Assembly (NCBI GenBank): GCA_017408025.1
Contig: JAFQVJ010000011.1
Coordinates: forward strand, 1 to 64,000
DNA length: 64,000 nucleotides
Direction of reading: 5' to 3'
Source of the DNA: Lachnospiraceae bacterium
Lineage (GTDB): Bacteria; Bacillota; Clostridia; Lachnospirales; Lachnospiraceae
Part shown: in pieces, positions 18,645 to 28,889 of the stretch
Position numbering within the stretch: position 1 is the first letter of the stretch
Layout: each line of letters opens with the position of its first letter
Notes under the pieces: model-generated
Databases searched by the model: none
What the model saw: the letters and a program-made list of their open reading frames with translations, nothing else
What the model was told of the DNA's origin: nothing
Position numbers and translations under genes: made by a program

Positions 18645-20006
18645 ATGGCAGATATTAACTATTCAGAAATTACACCAGAAATCTTAGCAATGGCGGATAA
18701 ATGTCGTCAAAACACTATAGACCCTTCCCTCTATGACAAATATGAGGTAAAGCGTGGCCTTCGTGATATTAACGGACATGGCGTTCTCACTGGGCTCACA
18801 GAAATTGGTGATATAGAAGCATATATAACAAAGGACGGTGTGTCTACACCAACTGAAGGCCATCTCTACTACAGAGGTTTTGATTTATATGACCTTGTAG
18901 ACGGTTTTTTAAAGGATGACCGTTTTGGATTTGAAGAGATTACATATCTTCTTCTTTTCGGTTCACTTCCAAATAAGGAAGAACTATCAAACTTCTGCAG
19001 TATTCTTGCAAAGTATCGTACTCTTCCAACAAGTTTTGTCAGAGATATTATTATGAAGGCTCCAAGCCGTGATATGATGAACACTCTTGCAAGAAGTGTG
19101 TTGACTCTCTATTCTTATGACGAAACTGCTGATGACATATCTATCCCAAACGTATTGAGACAAAGTCTTCAGCTTATCTCTCTGTTCCCATTACTATCCG
19201 TATACGGATACAGAACATATAGACATTATCACGATGGAGAGAGTCTCATCATCCACACTCCTGATCCAAATCTCTCAACTGCTGAGAATATCCTCTACAC
19301 ATTGAGACCTGATCAGAAGTACACACCTCTTGAGGCAAAGATTCTCGATATTGCACTTGTAATTCATGCCGAACACGGTGGTGGTAACAATTCAACATTC
19401 ACAAATCACGTAGTATCTTCATCAGGCACTGACACATATTCTACTGTTGCTGCCTCTCTTGGCTCTCTTAAGGGACCTAAGCACGGTGGCGCTAATATCA
19501 AGGTTGTTCAAATGTTTGACGATATGAAGAAAAACATATCTGACTGGACAGATGATGATGCTGTTAAAAATTATCTCAATAAGCTTCTAAACAAAGAAGC
19601 CTTCGATAATGCTGGTCTTATATACGGTATGGGACACGCTGTTTATTCATTATCTGATCCTAGAGCTAAGATTCTTAAAGGCTTCGTAGAAAGTCTTTCG
19701 GTAGAAAAGGGTATGAACAAGGAATTTGCTCTTTACTCTGCTGTTGAGCGTCTTGCACCTGAGGTTATCTCTGCTAAACGCAAGATGTACAAAGGCGTAA
19801 GCGCAAATGTTGACTTCTACAGTGGCTTTGTATATAGCATGCTTGGTCTTCCAACAGAGCTTTTTACTCCTATATTCGCTATCTCAAGAATATCTGGATG
19901 GAGTGCACACCGTATCGAAGAGTTAATCAACGCAGGCAAGATTATACGTCCTGCTTACATGAATGTAGCAACACGTTCAAGCTATATCAACATCAAGGAT
20001 CGCTAA
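18645..20006 (+). CDS. gltA: Citrate synthase
   Basis: 453 residues, longer than the E. coli enzyme but typical for the clostridial type. It condenses oxaloacetate and acetyl-CoA to citrate, here probably for glutamate synthesis in an incomplete TCA cycle. Active-site motifs: HAEHGGGNNSTFTNHV, SLGSLKGPKHGGAN, GMGHAVYSLSDPRAK and the catalytic Asp in ANVDFYSGFVY. AGGAGG precedes the ATG. It is transcribed divergently from rarA. The stop codon TAA (20004-20006) is also the first three bases of a repeat element with terminal inverted repeats. Confidence 0.95.
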   Translation: MADINYSEITPEILAMADKCRQNTIDPSLYDKYEVKRGLRDINGHGVLTGLTEIGDIEAYITKDGVSTPTEGHLYYRGFDLYDLVDGFLKDDRFGFEEITYLLLFGSLPNKEELSNFCSILAKYRTLPTSFVRDIIMKAPSRDMMNTLARSVLTLYSYDETADDISIPNVLRQSLQLISLFPLLSVYGYRTYRHYHDGESLIIHTPDPNLSTAENILYTLRPDQKYTPLEAKILDIALVIHAEHGGGNNSTFTNHVVSSSGTDTYSTVAASLGSLKGPKHGGANIKVVQMFDDMKKNISDWTDDDAVKNYLNKLLNKEAFDNAGLIYGMGHAVYSLSDPRAKILKGFVESLSVEKGMNKEFALYSAVERLAPEVISAKRKMYKGVSANVDFYSGFVYSMLGLPTELFTPIFAISRISGWSAHRIEELINAGKIIRPAYMNVATRSSYINIKDR

Positions 20007-20022
20007 ATTCTTGTTTATCTAC

Positions 20023-20062
20023 GAGAAGACGGCCATAATTAATATTATGGCCTATCCTTCTC
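20023..20062. terminator. Hairpin terminator at the left end of element copy 1
   Basis: GGCCATAAT / ATTATGGCC stem (20031-20052), extended by GAGAAG / CTTCTC. 17 bp after the gltA stop. Confidence 0.55.
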
Positions 20063-20169
20063 TTCAATTCACTTTGTCACATTTATAAGTGCCCTGACGG
20101 ACACGAAGTATGTGCAGCAGTTATTTAATTATAATCAACTGGTGGTAATGATAATTTGCAATATTCAGA

Positions 20170-20273
20170 ATTACCTACTGGAATCATCTTTTCTCCTTGC
20201 AGTTGGTAATGTAATTTTCTTACACACGTAAAATTACCTACTAGAATTAACTCTTACGATTATAGTGGGTAAT
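20170..20273. other. Two tandem hairpins sharing the arm ATTACCTACTR (copy 1)
   Basis: Stem 1 ATTACCTACTG / CAGTTGGTAAT (20170-20210), stem 2 ATTACCTACTA / TAGTGGGTAAT (20233-20273). The left arms are nearly identical, so they could exchange partners. The same pair occurs at 31433-31473 and 31496-31536 with different loops but the same stems, which argues for selection on structure. Confidence 0.65.
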
Positions 20274-20522
20274 ATATAATATGTTATGATTGCTTAAGAA
20301 ATAATCAAGATAGCTACGTCATATATATACGCTCAAGTGGTTTGTTCTAAAGCGTACATAGGACGATGGGCATGCGCCATGCCGACACTCGCAAGCACTG
20401 CTTGCTCGTTGTCGCGGCGTCGCCGTATACATCCTCGCTGGAATATGCCTACTGTGAGCAAGCTCCCAGTAGGCAATTCAGCTCATCTGTGTATGGCTCA
20501 TTGCTTCGCGCAAAACAAGAGT

Positions 20523-22502
20523 TTAATTTTCCACCAGCTGCAACTCATACAACCTCTTATACATTCCATCCTTCGCCAGCAACTCCTGATGATTTCCAGA
20601 TTCTTTTATCTCGCCCTTATGCATAACCATAATTTTGTCTGCGTGCTGGATTGTAGATAGGCGATGGGCAACCATAATAGTGGTCCTACCCTGCATCAAT
20701 CTCTCAAGTGCCTTAGTAATAAGGCTTTCTGTCTCTGTGTCAATATTTGCCGTTGCTTCATCCAGTACTAATATAGTGGGCTTGTATGCCAGTGTTCTTG
20801 CAAATGATAGAAGCTGTCTCTGACCAGCTGAAAGTGTACTTCCTCGTTCTGTTACAGGCTCATCATATCCATTTGGAAGCTTGTCGATAAATGTATCTGC
20901 ACCTACAATATGTGCTGCTTCTCTTATTTCCTCATCTGTTATATTTTCGTTATTTAACGAAATATTACTCTTGATGTCACCAGTAAATATAAATACATCC
21001 TGCTGCACCTGACCGATAGCACTACGAATCACATCTGTATCGATATCCTTTATATTTACGCCATCAATGAGTATTTCTCCCTTCTGGATATCAAAATATC
21101 TGCCTATAAGATTAAGAATTGATGACTTGCCCGCACCTGTTGCGCCTACAAATGCAACCTTTTCACCTGGTTCTATGGTAAAGCTCACATCCTTCAATAT
21201 ATAATCTTCCTTCTCGTATGCAAACCACACATTTTTAAACTCAATACGCCCTTTAATCTCAACTGGGACAGGATTCTTTGGATTAACTATCTCAGGCACT
21301 TCATCAAGTACCGAAAACATTTTCTCAGCTGATGCCAGTGATGACTGCAATGTACCAAACTGCTCTGCAAGCTCCTGTATAGGTTCAAAGAATGAGCTTA
21401 TATAGCTTATGAAAATATACAGTGTACCCAAAGATATGGCACCATCTAACACAAGACTACTTCCTGATCCGATAATAACTATCATTGCCACTATAGATAG
21501 CATGTATATTGCTGGTCTGAATACAGCAAAGGTCATAACCTCTCTCCAGTTAGCTCTATACAGTTCATGAGACTTTGTCTCAAACTCTTTATACTTTTCT
21601 TTCTCTCTTGCAAATATCTGTATAAGCTTCATTCCAGAAATATGCTCCGATAGGAATGTGTTAAGCTCTGTAATTTTATTTCTGGTTATTCTGTATGCTT
21701 TTCTCGACAGATATCTAAATAAGAATGTCAGTGCCGCCACAAATGGCAATAGCGCAAATGACAGTAACGCCATTGTCACATTCTTAGATAACATAACCAC
21801 TGCAAAACCAACTATCTTTATAATATTCTTAAAGAGCTTTACAAGTATAGTCGAGAACAATTCATTTACTGCCTCAGTATCATTTGAAACCCTTGTGACA
21901 AGCTTTCCAACTGGCGTCGTATTAAAGAAGCTCAATGAAAGCTTGTGAATGTGGGAAAATACCTGCTCTCTCATGCGGTAAATAATATCCTGCCCCATCT
22001 TCTGCAATAGCCATGTATTTATTACATTTAAGAAAAAGCCTAATAACAGAACTCCTAGGTATACTGCTGCCGCCATAAGAATACCAGAAAAGTCATATTT
22101 TCTAAGTTCTCCAAGGTCGCCAGAGTCCAGCTTATCTGCACCAGCTTCCACATATTGAGCCAGAATATCATTACCTGCATCCTTCAAGACCTCACACTGG
22201 TCTTTTGTAAGGTCAGATACCATGTAATAATCATCCTCATATAGAATTATCTGATAATATCTGTCATACAAGACGTCATTTTCAAATTCTCTGGTAATAT
22301 ACACATCTTTATACTGTACTGCCCCATGGCCGTCTGCAGTGGTTTCAACATAAGGATAATAATATCCATTAATATAATCATCAATAGCATCCCCGATGAT
22401 AATAGGTCTGTACAACTCAACAACTATGATAAGCAATACCACTACCGATACTATTGCCATTGTCCATTTGTGGGGCTTTAAATAATTAAGTAATCTTTTC
22501 AT
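20523..22502 (-). CDS. Heterodimeric ABC exporter, BmrD-like subunit with extracellular domain
   Basis: 659 residues. One N-terminal helix (about 15-35), then a roughly 110-residue polar domain (about 38-145) before helix 2, as in BmrD of Bacillus subtilis, where it forms an extracellular cap. Four further helices follow, then the nucleotide-binding domain: Walker A GATGAGKSS, signature STLSAGQRQ, Walker B with catalytic Glu (ILVLDEATA) and H-loop MVAHRLS, all intact. It is the active-site half of a multidrug-type exporter. Its ATG overlaps the stop of the partner gene by one base. The stop codon TAA coincides with the end of the MITE-like element. Confidence 0.88.
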   Translation of the reverse strand: MKRLLNYLKPHKWTMAIVSVVVLLIIVVELYRPIIIGDAIDDYINGYYYPYVETTADGHGAVQYKDVYITREFENDVLYDRYYQIILYEDDYYMVSDLTKDQCEVLKDAGNDILAQYVEAGADKLDSGDLGELRKYDFSGILMAAAVYLGVLLLGFFLNVINTWLLQKMGQDIIYRMREQVFSHIHKLSLSFFNTTPVGKLVTRVSNDTEAVNELFSTILVKLFKNIIKIVGFAVVMLSKNVTMALLSFALLPFVAALTFLFRYLSRKAYRITRNKITELNTFLSEHISGMKLIQIFAREKEKYKEFETKSHELYRANWREVMTFAVFRPAIYMLSIVAMIVIIGSGSSLVLDGAISLGTLYIFISYISSFFEPIQELAEQFGTLQSSLASAEKMFSVLDEVPEIVNPKNPVPVEIKGRIEFKNVWFAYEKEDYILKDVSFTIEPGEKVAFVGATGAGKSSILNLIGRYFDIQKGEILIDGVNIKDIDTDVIRSAIGQVQQDVFIFTGDIKSNISLNNENITDEEIREAAHIVGADTFIDKLPNGYDEPVTERGSTLSAGQRQLLSFARTLAYKPTILVLDEATANIDTETESLITKALERLMQGRTTIMVAHRLSTIQHADKIMVMHKGEIKESGNHQELLAKDGMYKRLYELQLVEN

Positions 22503-24382
22503 TATACAAGCCCTCCTTCTGATTTCAATTCACTTTTTGATTCGTCCCTCGTTTCAGAAGACATTTTAGAAGCCACTTCAGAGCCCGATTTTCTGTAATG
22601 ACTCAACTCCGCTTCCGACTCTTTCTCAAATGCAGCACGCTTTTCACCTATCTGTGCCTCGAGCTGCTGTTTGTCAAACATATCCTTATATATGCCACCA
22701 AGCTGCATAAGCTCAGCATGATTACCTATCTCCTTCGCTTTTCCGTCCTCGAGAACCATAATCACATCAGCACTCTGAATAGTTGATATACGATGTGCAA
22801 TGATGATTGTTGTCTTGTCTTTTCTATTTTCCTTAAGATTTCTAAGAATATGCTCCTCTGTGTCTGTATCAACTGCTGACAAGGAATCATCCAATATAAG
22901 AATAGGAGACTCCTTCATAAGAGCTCTCGCTATAGAACTTCTTTGCTTCTGACCTCCCGACAGGGTAACGCCTCTCTCCCCCACTATAGTCTCATAGCCG
23001 TCTGGAAATGTGATAATATTGTCATGAATACATGCTGCTCTCGTTGCCTTCTCGATATCTTCCATGCTATCATCCGCACCAAATGCAATATTGTGACGCA
23101 ATGTATCTGAGAACAAAAAATTGTCCTGTGGCACATATGCAATATTCTCTCTCAATGTCTTAAGAGGAATCATATTTATATCCCTGCCATCTATGAGAAT
23201 CATATCTGGCTTTGCGTTATATAGATGAAGCAACAGATTTACAAGTGTTGTTTTTCCATTTCCGGTCCTGCCGATAACTGCAAGTGTTGTTCCTGCCCTG
23301 ATATCAAGATTGATATCCTTAAGCGTTGGCTCCACACTTCCTCTGTGAGTAAATGTAAGATGATTGAATGTAATATCTCCCTTTAACACTTCCACATCAT
23401 CCACATCATCTCTGTCAAATATTTCCGGCTTTTCATCAAATACATCCTGTATACGCTTTATAGATGCCGCACCCTGAGAAAACATTGTAATGGCATCGCC
23501 ACAGGCAAGCATAGGCCATACAAGCATATTGATGTACTGATTAAATGCTATAAATCTTCCTAGTGTAATCCCACCTGTAAGTGCAAGATATCCACCATAT
23601 ATAAGAGTAACAAGACTGCTAAGACCAATAATAACATCAAGAAGTGGCATTACCACTGTCTGAATCTTTATAACTCTCAGGTTCTTGCCCTTTGCATTTG
23701 CATTTGCTTTAGCAAAAGCTCTAAGCTCAGCCCTTTCCCTGACAAAAGACTTTATAACCCTTACACCAGAAAAGCTTTCCTGGACGTAATCTGTAAGGTC
23801 AGATACTGCCTCCTGTCTCTCCTTGAACCTTACTCTTATAATCTTTCCATAATACAACTCTCCCACAGATATCAATATCATAGGTACAATGGCCATCATT
23901 GTCAGCCTCACGTCTACAAAAAAGAGCATCTGACATATGACCATTACCGCCATAACAGTAGCATCAAACGCTGATATAATAGCTGGTCCTATTGACATAC
24001 GTGTCGAATTCAAATCACTTGTAAATCTTGTCATAAGATCACCTGTCTTATGCTCATTGTAATATTCCACACTCATGTCTTCCAGATGTTCAAACATCTC
24101 ATTTCTGATTTCCTTCTCTATTGAACGTGCCGCACCAAAGAGAAAATATCTCCACAAGAATCTTCCAAGTGCTATAATGGCACCTACTCCCAAAATGCAG
24201 AATATATAAAACCATACCCCATTCATATCAATGTTTCGGGCTGTCAGACCGTCTGTAACTGTTGCTGTCAGCTTCGGTATATAAAGATTAGCAAAATCTA
24301 CTATAAAAAGTGTGATAAGCCCACATATATACCTCCACTTGTGTCTTTTTATATATTGCCATATAAATTTAAAGCTACTCAT
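22502..24382 (-). CDS. Heterodimeric ABC exporter, BmrC-like subunit with degenerate ATP site
   Basis: 626 residues. Six-helix exporter domain (about 1-320) and one nucleotide-binding domain: Walker A GRTGNGKTT, signature VTLSGGQKQRSS, but Walker B reads ILILDDSLSAVD, with Asp where the catalytic Glu should be. That pattern is typical of the non-hydrolytic half of a heterodimer, so it should pair with the downstream subunit. A charged Lys/Glu/Ser-rich tail of about 50 residues ends the chain. GGAGGAGTA precedes the ATG. No adjacent regulator and no attenuation leader are evident. Confidence 0.88.
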   Translation of the reverse strand: MSSFKFIWQYIKRHKWRYICGLITLFIVDFANLYIPKLTATVTDGLTARNIDMNGVWFYIFCILGVGAIIALGRFLWRYFLFGAARSIEKEIRNEMFEHLEDMSVEYYNEHKTGDLMTRFTSDLNSTRMSIGPAIISAFDATVMAVMVICQMLFFVDVRLTMMAIVPMILISVGELYYGKIIRVRFKERQEAVSDLTDYVQESFSGVRVIKSFVRERAELRAFAKANANAKGKNLRVIKIQTVVMPLLDVIIGLSSLVTLIYGGYLALTGGITLGRFIAFNQYINMLVWPMLACGDAITMFSQGAASIKRIQDVFDEKPEIFDRDDVDDVEVLKGDITFNHLTFTHRGSVEPTLKDINLDIRAGTTLAVIGRTGNGKTTLVNLLLHLYNAKPDMILIDGRDINMIPLKTLRENIAYVPQDNFLFSDTLRHNIAFGADDSMEDIEKATRAACIHDNIITFPDGYETIVGERGVTLSGGQKQRSSIARALMKESPILILDDSLSAVDTDTEEHILRNLKENRKDKTTIIIAHRISTIQSADVIMVLEDGKAKEIGNHAELMQLGGIYKDMFDKQQLEAQIGEKRAAFEKESEAELSHYRKSGSEVASKMSSETRDESKSELKSEGGLV

Positions 24383-24619
24383 TACTCCTCCTTCAAATTT
24401 TTATTTACTATGTTTACTATCTAATTCCATATGCCACATATTTTAGCTGAAAATTCATTCTATCATAAATCAAAACGACTTACAATGACTTAAATGACGA
24501 TATTTCCAATCCATTATCTTTATTTTATAATTTTATAAATCAGCCAACAAGATGATTGTTTTTTGTAAGGGATTGGTATAAACTAAATATCATCAATACT
24601 TATGTTATGGAGTTTAAAT

Positions 24620-25174
24620 ATGGATATAAAAACATTTTGTCACAACTTTAAAGGACATCTAACAACTATAAACGCTCACAAGATTGCAGTTATGAAGCAT
24701 TGCTTTAAGGTAGGTTTATACAAGCAAGGGCTCCTTCACGACTTGTCCAAATACTCGCCTATAGAATTTATCCCTGGTGTCCTCTACTTCCAAGGAGATC
24801 GAAGTCCCAACAATGCACAACGTGAGGCTGAAGGCTTCTCATCTGCATGGCTTCACCACAAAGGACGCAACAAGCACCACTACGAATATTGGATAGATTA
24901 TTCTCTGGCTCACAACAATAACCTTGCCGGAATGAAAATGCCGGTGAAATATGTTGTAGAAATGTTCTGCGATAGGGTTGCTGCAAGCAAAACATATTAT
25001 AAAGAGAACTATACAGATGCCATATCTCTTGAATACTACAATAAAGGGCACTCTCATTATGTAATACATCCTGAAAGCGACGCTTTATTAAAAAAGCTTC
25101 TGACTATGCTTGCTGTAAAAGGTGAAGATTATACATTCAGATACATAAGAAAAAAGGTTTTGAAGAATATGTGA
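24620..25174 (+). CDS. DUF5662 family protein
   Basis: 184 residues from the ATG at 24620, which has GGAG 7 nt upstream; an ATG six codons earlier lacks a good site. Conserved histidines and acidic residues (HDLSKYSP, WLHHKGRNKHHYEYW, FCDRVAASKTYY) match the DUF5662 family and suggest a metal-binding helical, HD-like fold. Function is unknown. It is a single gene, convergent with aspartate kinase. Confidence 0.75.
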   Translation: MDIKTFCHNFKGHLTTINAHKIAVMKHCFKVGLYKQGLLHDLSKYSPIEFIPGVLYFQGDRSPNNAQREAEGFSSAWLHHKGRNKHHYEYWIDYSLAHNNNLAGMKMPVKYVVEMFCDRVAASKTYYKENYTDAISLEYYNKGHSHYVIHPESDALLKKLLTMLAVKGEDYTFRYIRKKVLKNM

Positions 25175-25188
25175 TATGAATAGAAATA

Positions 25189-25217
25189 AGGCAGGAATCC
25201 TAGACGAATTCCTGCCT
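25189..25217. terminator. Bidirectional terminator between the DUF5662 gene and aspartate kinase
   Basis: Perfect 10-bp stem AGGCAGGAAT / ATTCCTGCCT with a 9-nt loop between convergent genes. T-rich on the minus-strand exit. Confidence 0.6.
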
Positions 25218-25228
25218 CTCTATTAACC

Positions 25229-26548
25229 TTATAACTGTACAAGTACAAAAATATCGTAAATAGCTTTAATAGCTGCCTCAAAGTCTTTATTCTGTACACC
25301 AATGATGATATTGAGCTCACTTGAACCCTGGTCGATCATCTTTACATTGACATTTGCATGAGCAAGTGCCGCGAAGATTCTGCCTGCTGTACCCTTTACA
25401 GCCTTCATACCACGACCAACCACTGCGATAAGAGCAAGATCAGACTCTATCTCAATGTGATCTGGCTGTGTCATTCTATGGATATCTGCAAGTACCTGCT
25501 GCTCCTTGCCTTCAAACTCTGGCTGATGAACAAATACTGTAAGTGTGTCGATACCTGAAGGCATATGCTCAAATGAAATGTTATGCTTCTCAAATGCTTC
25601 AAGCACCTTTCTACCAAATCCGATTTCTGAGTTCATCATATCTTTTTCAATATTTAATGAAACAAATCCCTTTTTACCAGCAATACCTGTAATTGTGTAT
25701 GCTGACTGCTTACATGTACTCTCAACAATCATTGTACCTGGATCTTCTGGCTTATTTGTATTCTTGATATTGATTGGAATACCAGCTTTTCTAACTGGGA
25801 AAATAGCATCTTCATGAAGAACTGATGCACCCATGTATGCAAGCTCCCTAAGCTCCTTATATGTGATAGTTGTAATAACTGCTGGATCTTCAATAATTCT
25901 TGGATCTGCAACAAGGAATCCTGACACGTCTGTCCAATTCTCGTAAAGATCTGCAGCAACTGCTCTTGCAACGATAGAGCCTGTTACATCAGAACCGCCT
26001 CTTGAGAATGTCTTAACTCTTCCATCTGGAAGTGCGCCATAGAAGCCTGGAATTACGGCTCTCTCTATTGAAGCAAGCTTATTGCTCAAGATTTCCTGTG
26101 TTGTTTCCGCGTCAAAATCTCCATTTGAATTGAAGAAAATAACTGTGGCAGAATCGATAAACTCATAACCAAGATAGTTTGCCATGATGATACCATTGAG
26201 ATACTCACCTCTTGAAGCTGCATAATCCTTACCAGCCTTAGCCTTAAACTGATTCTGGATTGTTACGAATTCATCATCAAGAGATAAATCAAGCTTAAGT
26301 CCTTTTATAATCTCATTATAGCGATCTTTAATTTTATTTAATGTATTAGAAAAATCTTTTCCGGCCTCAGCCTCACCATAGCACTGATATAACATATCTG
26401 TAACCTTTGTGTCAGCTGAAAATCTCTTACCTGGCGCAGATGGAACAACGTACTTTCTATCCTCATCAGCCTTAATTATCTTTCCAACCTTCTTAAACTG
26501 CTCAGCACTTGCAAGTGAGCTGCCACCGAATTTTACTACTTTCTTCAT
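25229..26548 (-). CDS. Aspartate kinase (monofunctional)
   Basis: 439 residues. Phosphorylates aspartate in the first step of lysine, threonine and methionine synthesis. N-terminal KFGGSSLAS motif, catalytic-domain motifs GFYGALPDGRVKTFSRGGSDVTGS and WTDVSGFLVADPR, then two C-terminal ACT domains (about 290-439), which normally bind a feedback amino acid. The first in-frame ATG (26557) is one base from the ribosome binding site AAAGGTG; the ATG three codons later has 6-nt spacing and gives MKKVVKFGG, so I start there. The 126 bp upstream is too short for a lysine riboswitch. No other pathway gene is adjacent. Confidence 0.92.
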   Translation of the reverse strand: MKKVVKFGGSSLASAEQFKKVGKIIKADEDRKYVVPSAPGKRFSADTKVTDMLYQCYGEAEAGKDFSNTLNKIKDRYNEIIKGLKLDLSLDDEFVTIQNQFKAKAGKDYAASRGEYLNGIIMANYLGYEFIDSATVIFFNSNGDFDAETTQEILSNKLASIERAVIPGFYGALPDGRVKTFSRGGSDVTGSIVARAVAADLYENWTDVSGFLVADPRIIEDPAVITTITYKELRELAYMGASVLHEDAIFPVRKAGIPINIKNTNKPEDPGTMIVESTCKQSAYTITGIAGKKGFVSLNIEKDMMNSEIGFGRKVLEAFEKHNISFEHMPSGIDTLTVFVHQPEFEGKEQQVLADIHRMTQPDHIEIESDLALIAVVGRGMKAVKGTAGRIFAALAHANVNVKMIDQGSSELNIIIGVQNKDFEAAIKAIYDIFVLVQL

Positions 26549-26674
26549 AACATTCACCTTTCTAATGACATATTCATTCTAAATATATGGATTTTGTCAT
26601 AAACCCTATATAAGGAAACCATATTTTTACTTTTTTTTCAAGTACTTTTTACAGTATATAAATATTTAATATAC

Positions 26675-28879
26675 TTATGACTGAATTAAATTATCAGGAA
26701 GATATTGTTGTATGATATTTTCCAGTTCCTTTGAATCTATAGGCTTTGCTATATAGTCATCAAAGCCGTAGCCTATGTACTCATCTCTTGCTCCAACCAT
26801 TGCATTTGCGGTCAATGCTATAACAGGTGCATTCTTTGATAAATTTTCTGCCATGGACTTAAGACGCTTAAGAACCTCTATTCCATCTATTTCAGGCATC
26901 ATATGGTCGAGAAGTATAATATCATACTTTTCTTTTTTGACCATATCCAGACAATCAAAGCCATTTGTTGCCACATCAATTTTCAGCCCTGTAGTCTTAA
27001 GCAATCCCTTTACTATGCGCAAGTTTATCTGATTATCATCTACTGCAAGAAGTTTTGCATTTGGAGCTCTAAATGATTCTTTATACTCCTTATGTACTCC
27101 TGAATATTCCAAATCAAACCGCCCTACATTACTCTTATCAACAACCCTTTGAGGTATCTTTACTGTAAATATTGAACCGCGCTGATATACACTCTTTACG
27201 TCTATCTCGCCACCCATCATTTCTAAAAGTCCATATACAATACTTAATCCAAGACCTGTGCCCTCCACTCTGTGATTAATATCTTCATCAAGTCGCTTAA
27301 ACTTTTCGAAAAGCTTCGGTATATCTTCTTTCTTAATTCCTACACCAGTATCTTCCACTGATGCTATAAGCATAATGTTTTCCTCATCAATCAACTGGTA
27401 GCTCATATTTACCTTTATCCAGCCCACCTTTGTGTATTTTACAGCATTGTTTATAATATTTATAAGTATCTGACGTATACGGAGTTCATCACCATGAAGA
27501 CGTTTTGGGATATTTTCATCCACATTAAATGTCAACTCTAAACCTTTTTTCTTCGCTCTAAAAGTAACTATACTATATAATTCACGCACAGCCTGGCTAT
27601 AGTCATAATCAGCTTCAATAATAGTCATCATACCTGATTCAATCTTTGAAAAATCAAGTATATCATCAATAATAGCCAAAAGAGATTTACCAGCATCCAT
27701 AATATTTCCTGCATACTTGTGTATCTCTTCTAAATCATTTTCACGCATAATCATCTCATCCATACCTATTACAGCATTAAGAGGTGTTCTTATCTCATGA
27801 CTCATGCTTGCAAGAAATGCACTTTTAGATTTGTTTGCCCGGTCAGCATTCTTTCTGGCTTCTTCTATTTCTCTAATATACGCCGTTTTCTCTGTCATGT
27901 CAGTTACCAGTACTACATATCCAATAATATCTTTAAAATCATCTCTGATAATCTCAATTCCTAAATTACATGGGATTCCATTCTGAGCACAGGTTGCATC
28001 AAATCTCATGGATTCTTCCGACAGATGATAACAACTCTTATCTAAATCAAATAAGTCGTATATCATGTACTTTTTTTCTGGAACTAAATTTAAAAACTCT
28101 GTAGCAGAGTTGCTGGCAAGATTCAATCTAAGCTCCTCATCATAAGCCAATACATAAACCTCTGAAGAATTATCAATATAATTACCAATATTTCCTATGT
28201 CTATATGATTCTTTTTATCAAAATTAAGGCTGGTATAAACCAAGAACACGCAAAGTGCCTGTCCCAATGAGCTAGTTGGCACAGCTGTTATACCAAACGC
28301 CGGGAGAATTGTATCAAAAAGCATCCCCAAAGTTATGACAATAAGTGATATAAGAAGTCGTTTTCCAGTAACTTTTATTCTTCTCTTTGTGCTAGTCTTT
28401 ATCATCCAAATAACCATTGCAAACAAAACCAAAGCTATGACAATAGAATACAACATATACATATCTGTCCAGAAATTTGGCTTGAAATTATAGGACATAC
28501 CTATATCTGATATCATAAACTCTATGTAATCTCTTCTAATATTAAATGGAAATATAACTATTCCCAACAAGGAGAATGCTTTTACTAAAAATTTGGTCTT
28601 TTTTCCTATACCAGACCATTCCGCAACAAGATAGGTTGAAGCTATAAGACAGGCAAATGTTCCTATCATGCCTATACATCTAAGAAAATATCCAATTTCT
28701 GTGTTTGTCTGAACCAATATTGCACCAAAACAAACACTCCAAATTGAACTATTGATGGCAACTGCAATATATGATCTGGAAAGCTTATCAGATAAACCAT
28801 TATTTTTACCAGCACTATACGCAAGTACCGCTGTAATCGTTGCAAATATCGTTAATATGCAAAAAAGTAAAGCTCCCAT
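26675..28879 (-). CDS. 7TM hybrid sensor histidine kinase / response regulator
   Basis: 734 residues. Residues 1-215 hold about seven membrane helices of the same sensor class as the HD-GYP protein at the window start. Then a PAS-like domain (about 230-345), HisKA with SHEIRTPLNAVIGM (phospho-His), HATPase (NIINNAVKYT; VEDTGVGIKKED; GTGLGLSIV) and a C-terminal receiver (about 605-730) with DDNQ, phospho-Asp in ILLDHMMP, and Thr/Lys at VIALTANA and IAKPI. There is no separate output protein in the neighbourhood. It starts 10 bp after the RsmF-like gene, so the two are co-transcribed. Confidence 0.9.
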   Translation of the reverse strand: MGALLFCILTIFATITAVLAYSAGKNNGLSDKLSRSYIAVAINSSIWSVCFGAILVQTNTEIGYFLRCIGMIGTFACLIASTYLVAEWSGIGKKTKFLVKAFSLLGIVIFPFNIRRDYIEFMISDIGMSYNFKPNFWTDMYMLYSIVIALVLFAMVIWMIKTSTKRRIKVTGKRLLISLIVITLGMLFDTILPAFGITAVPTSSLGQALCVFLVYTSLNFDKKNHIDIGNIGNYIDNSSEVYVLAYDEELRLNLASNSATEFLNLVPEKKYMIYDLFDLDKSCYHLSEESMRFDATCAQNGIPCNLGIEIIRDDFKDIIGYVVLVTDMTEKTAYIREIEEARKNADRANKSKSAFLASMSHEIRTPLNAVIGMDEMIMRENDLEEIHKYAGNIMDAGKSLLAIIDDILDFSKIESGMMTIIEADYDYSQAVRELYSIVTFRAKKKGLELTFNVDENIPKRLHGDELRIRQILINIINNAVKYTKVGWIKVNMSYQLIDEENIMLIASVEDTGVGIKKEDIPKLFEKFKRLDEDINHRVEGTGLGLSIVYGLLEMMGGEIDVKSVYQRGSIFTVKIPQRVVDKSNVGRFDLEYSGVHKEYKESFRAPNAKLLAVDDNQINLRIVKGLLKTTGLKIDVATNGFDCLDMVKKEKYDIILLDHMMPEIDGIEVLKRLKSMAENLSKNAPVIALTANAMVGARDEYIGYGFDDYIAKPIDSKELENIIQQYLPDNLIQS

Positions 28880-28889
28880 ATGTCACCTC

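Larger units (their letters stand above)
20004..20525. mobile_element. MITE-like element, copy 1 (522 bp), terminal inverted repeat TAAATTCTTGTTT
   Basis: Left end TAAATTCTTGTTTA (20004-20017); the right end read on the other strand is TAAACTCTTGTTTT (20512-20525), 12 of 14 matching. It fills the whole space between the convergent gltA and ABC exporter genes; its two terminal TAA triplets are their stop codons. Inside are a terminator-like hairpin (20023-20062), two tandem hairpins (20170-20210 and 20233-20273) and a GC-rich 3' part (about 20365-20520). It shares long near-identical stretches with 31223-31959. It encodes no transposase or credible protein. Confidence 0.75.

Noticed and set aside
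20337..20660. Overlapping frames inside the first MITE-like element
   Set aside because: They run from repeat DNA into the antisense of the ABC gene, lack ribosome sites and are not kept in the second copy.
26549..26674. Lysine riboswitch before aspartate kinase
   Set aside because: The gap is 126 bp, too short, and no conserved riboswitch core was seen.
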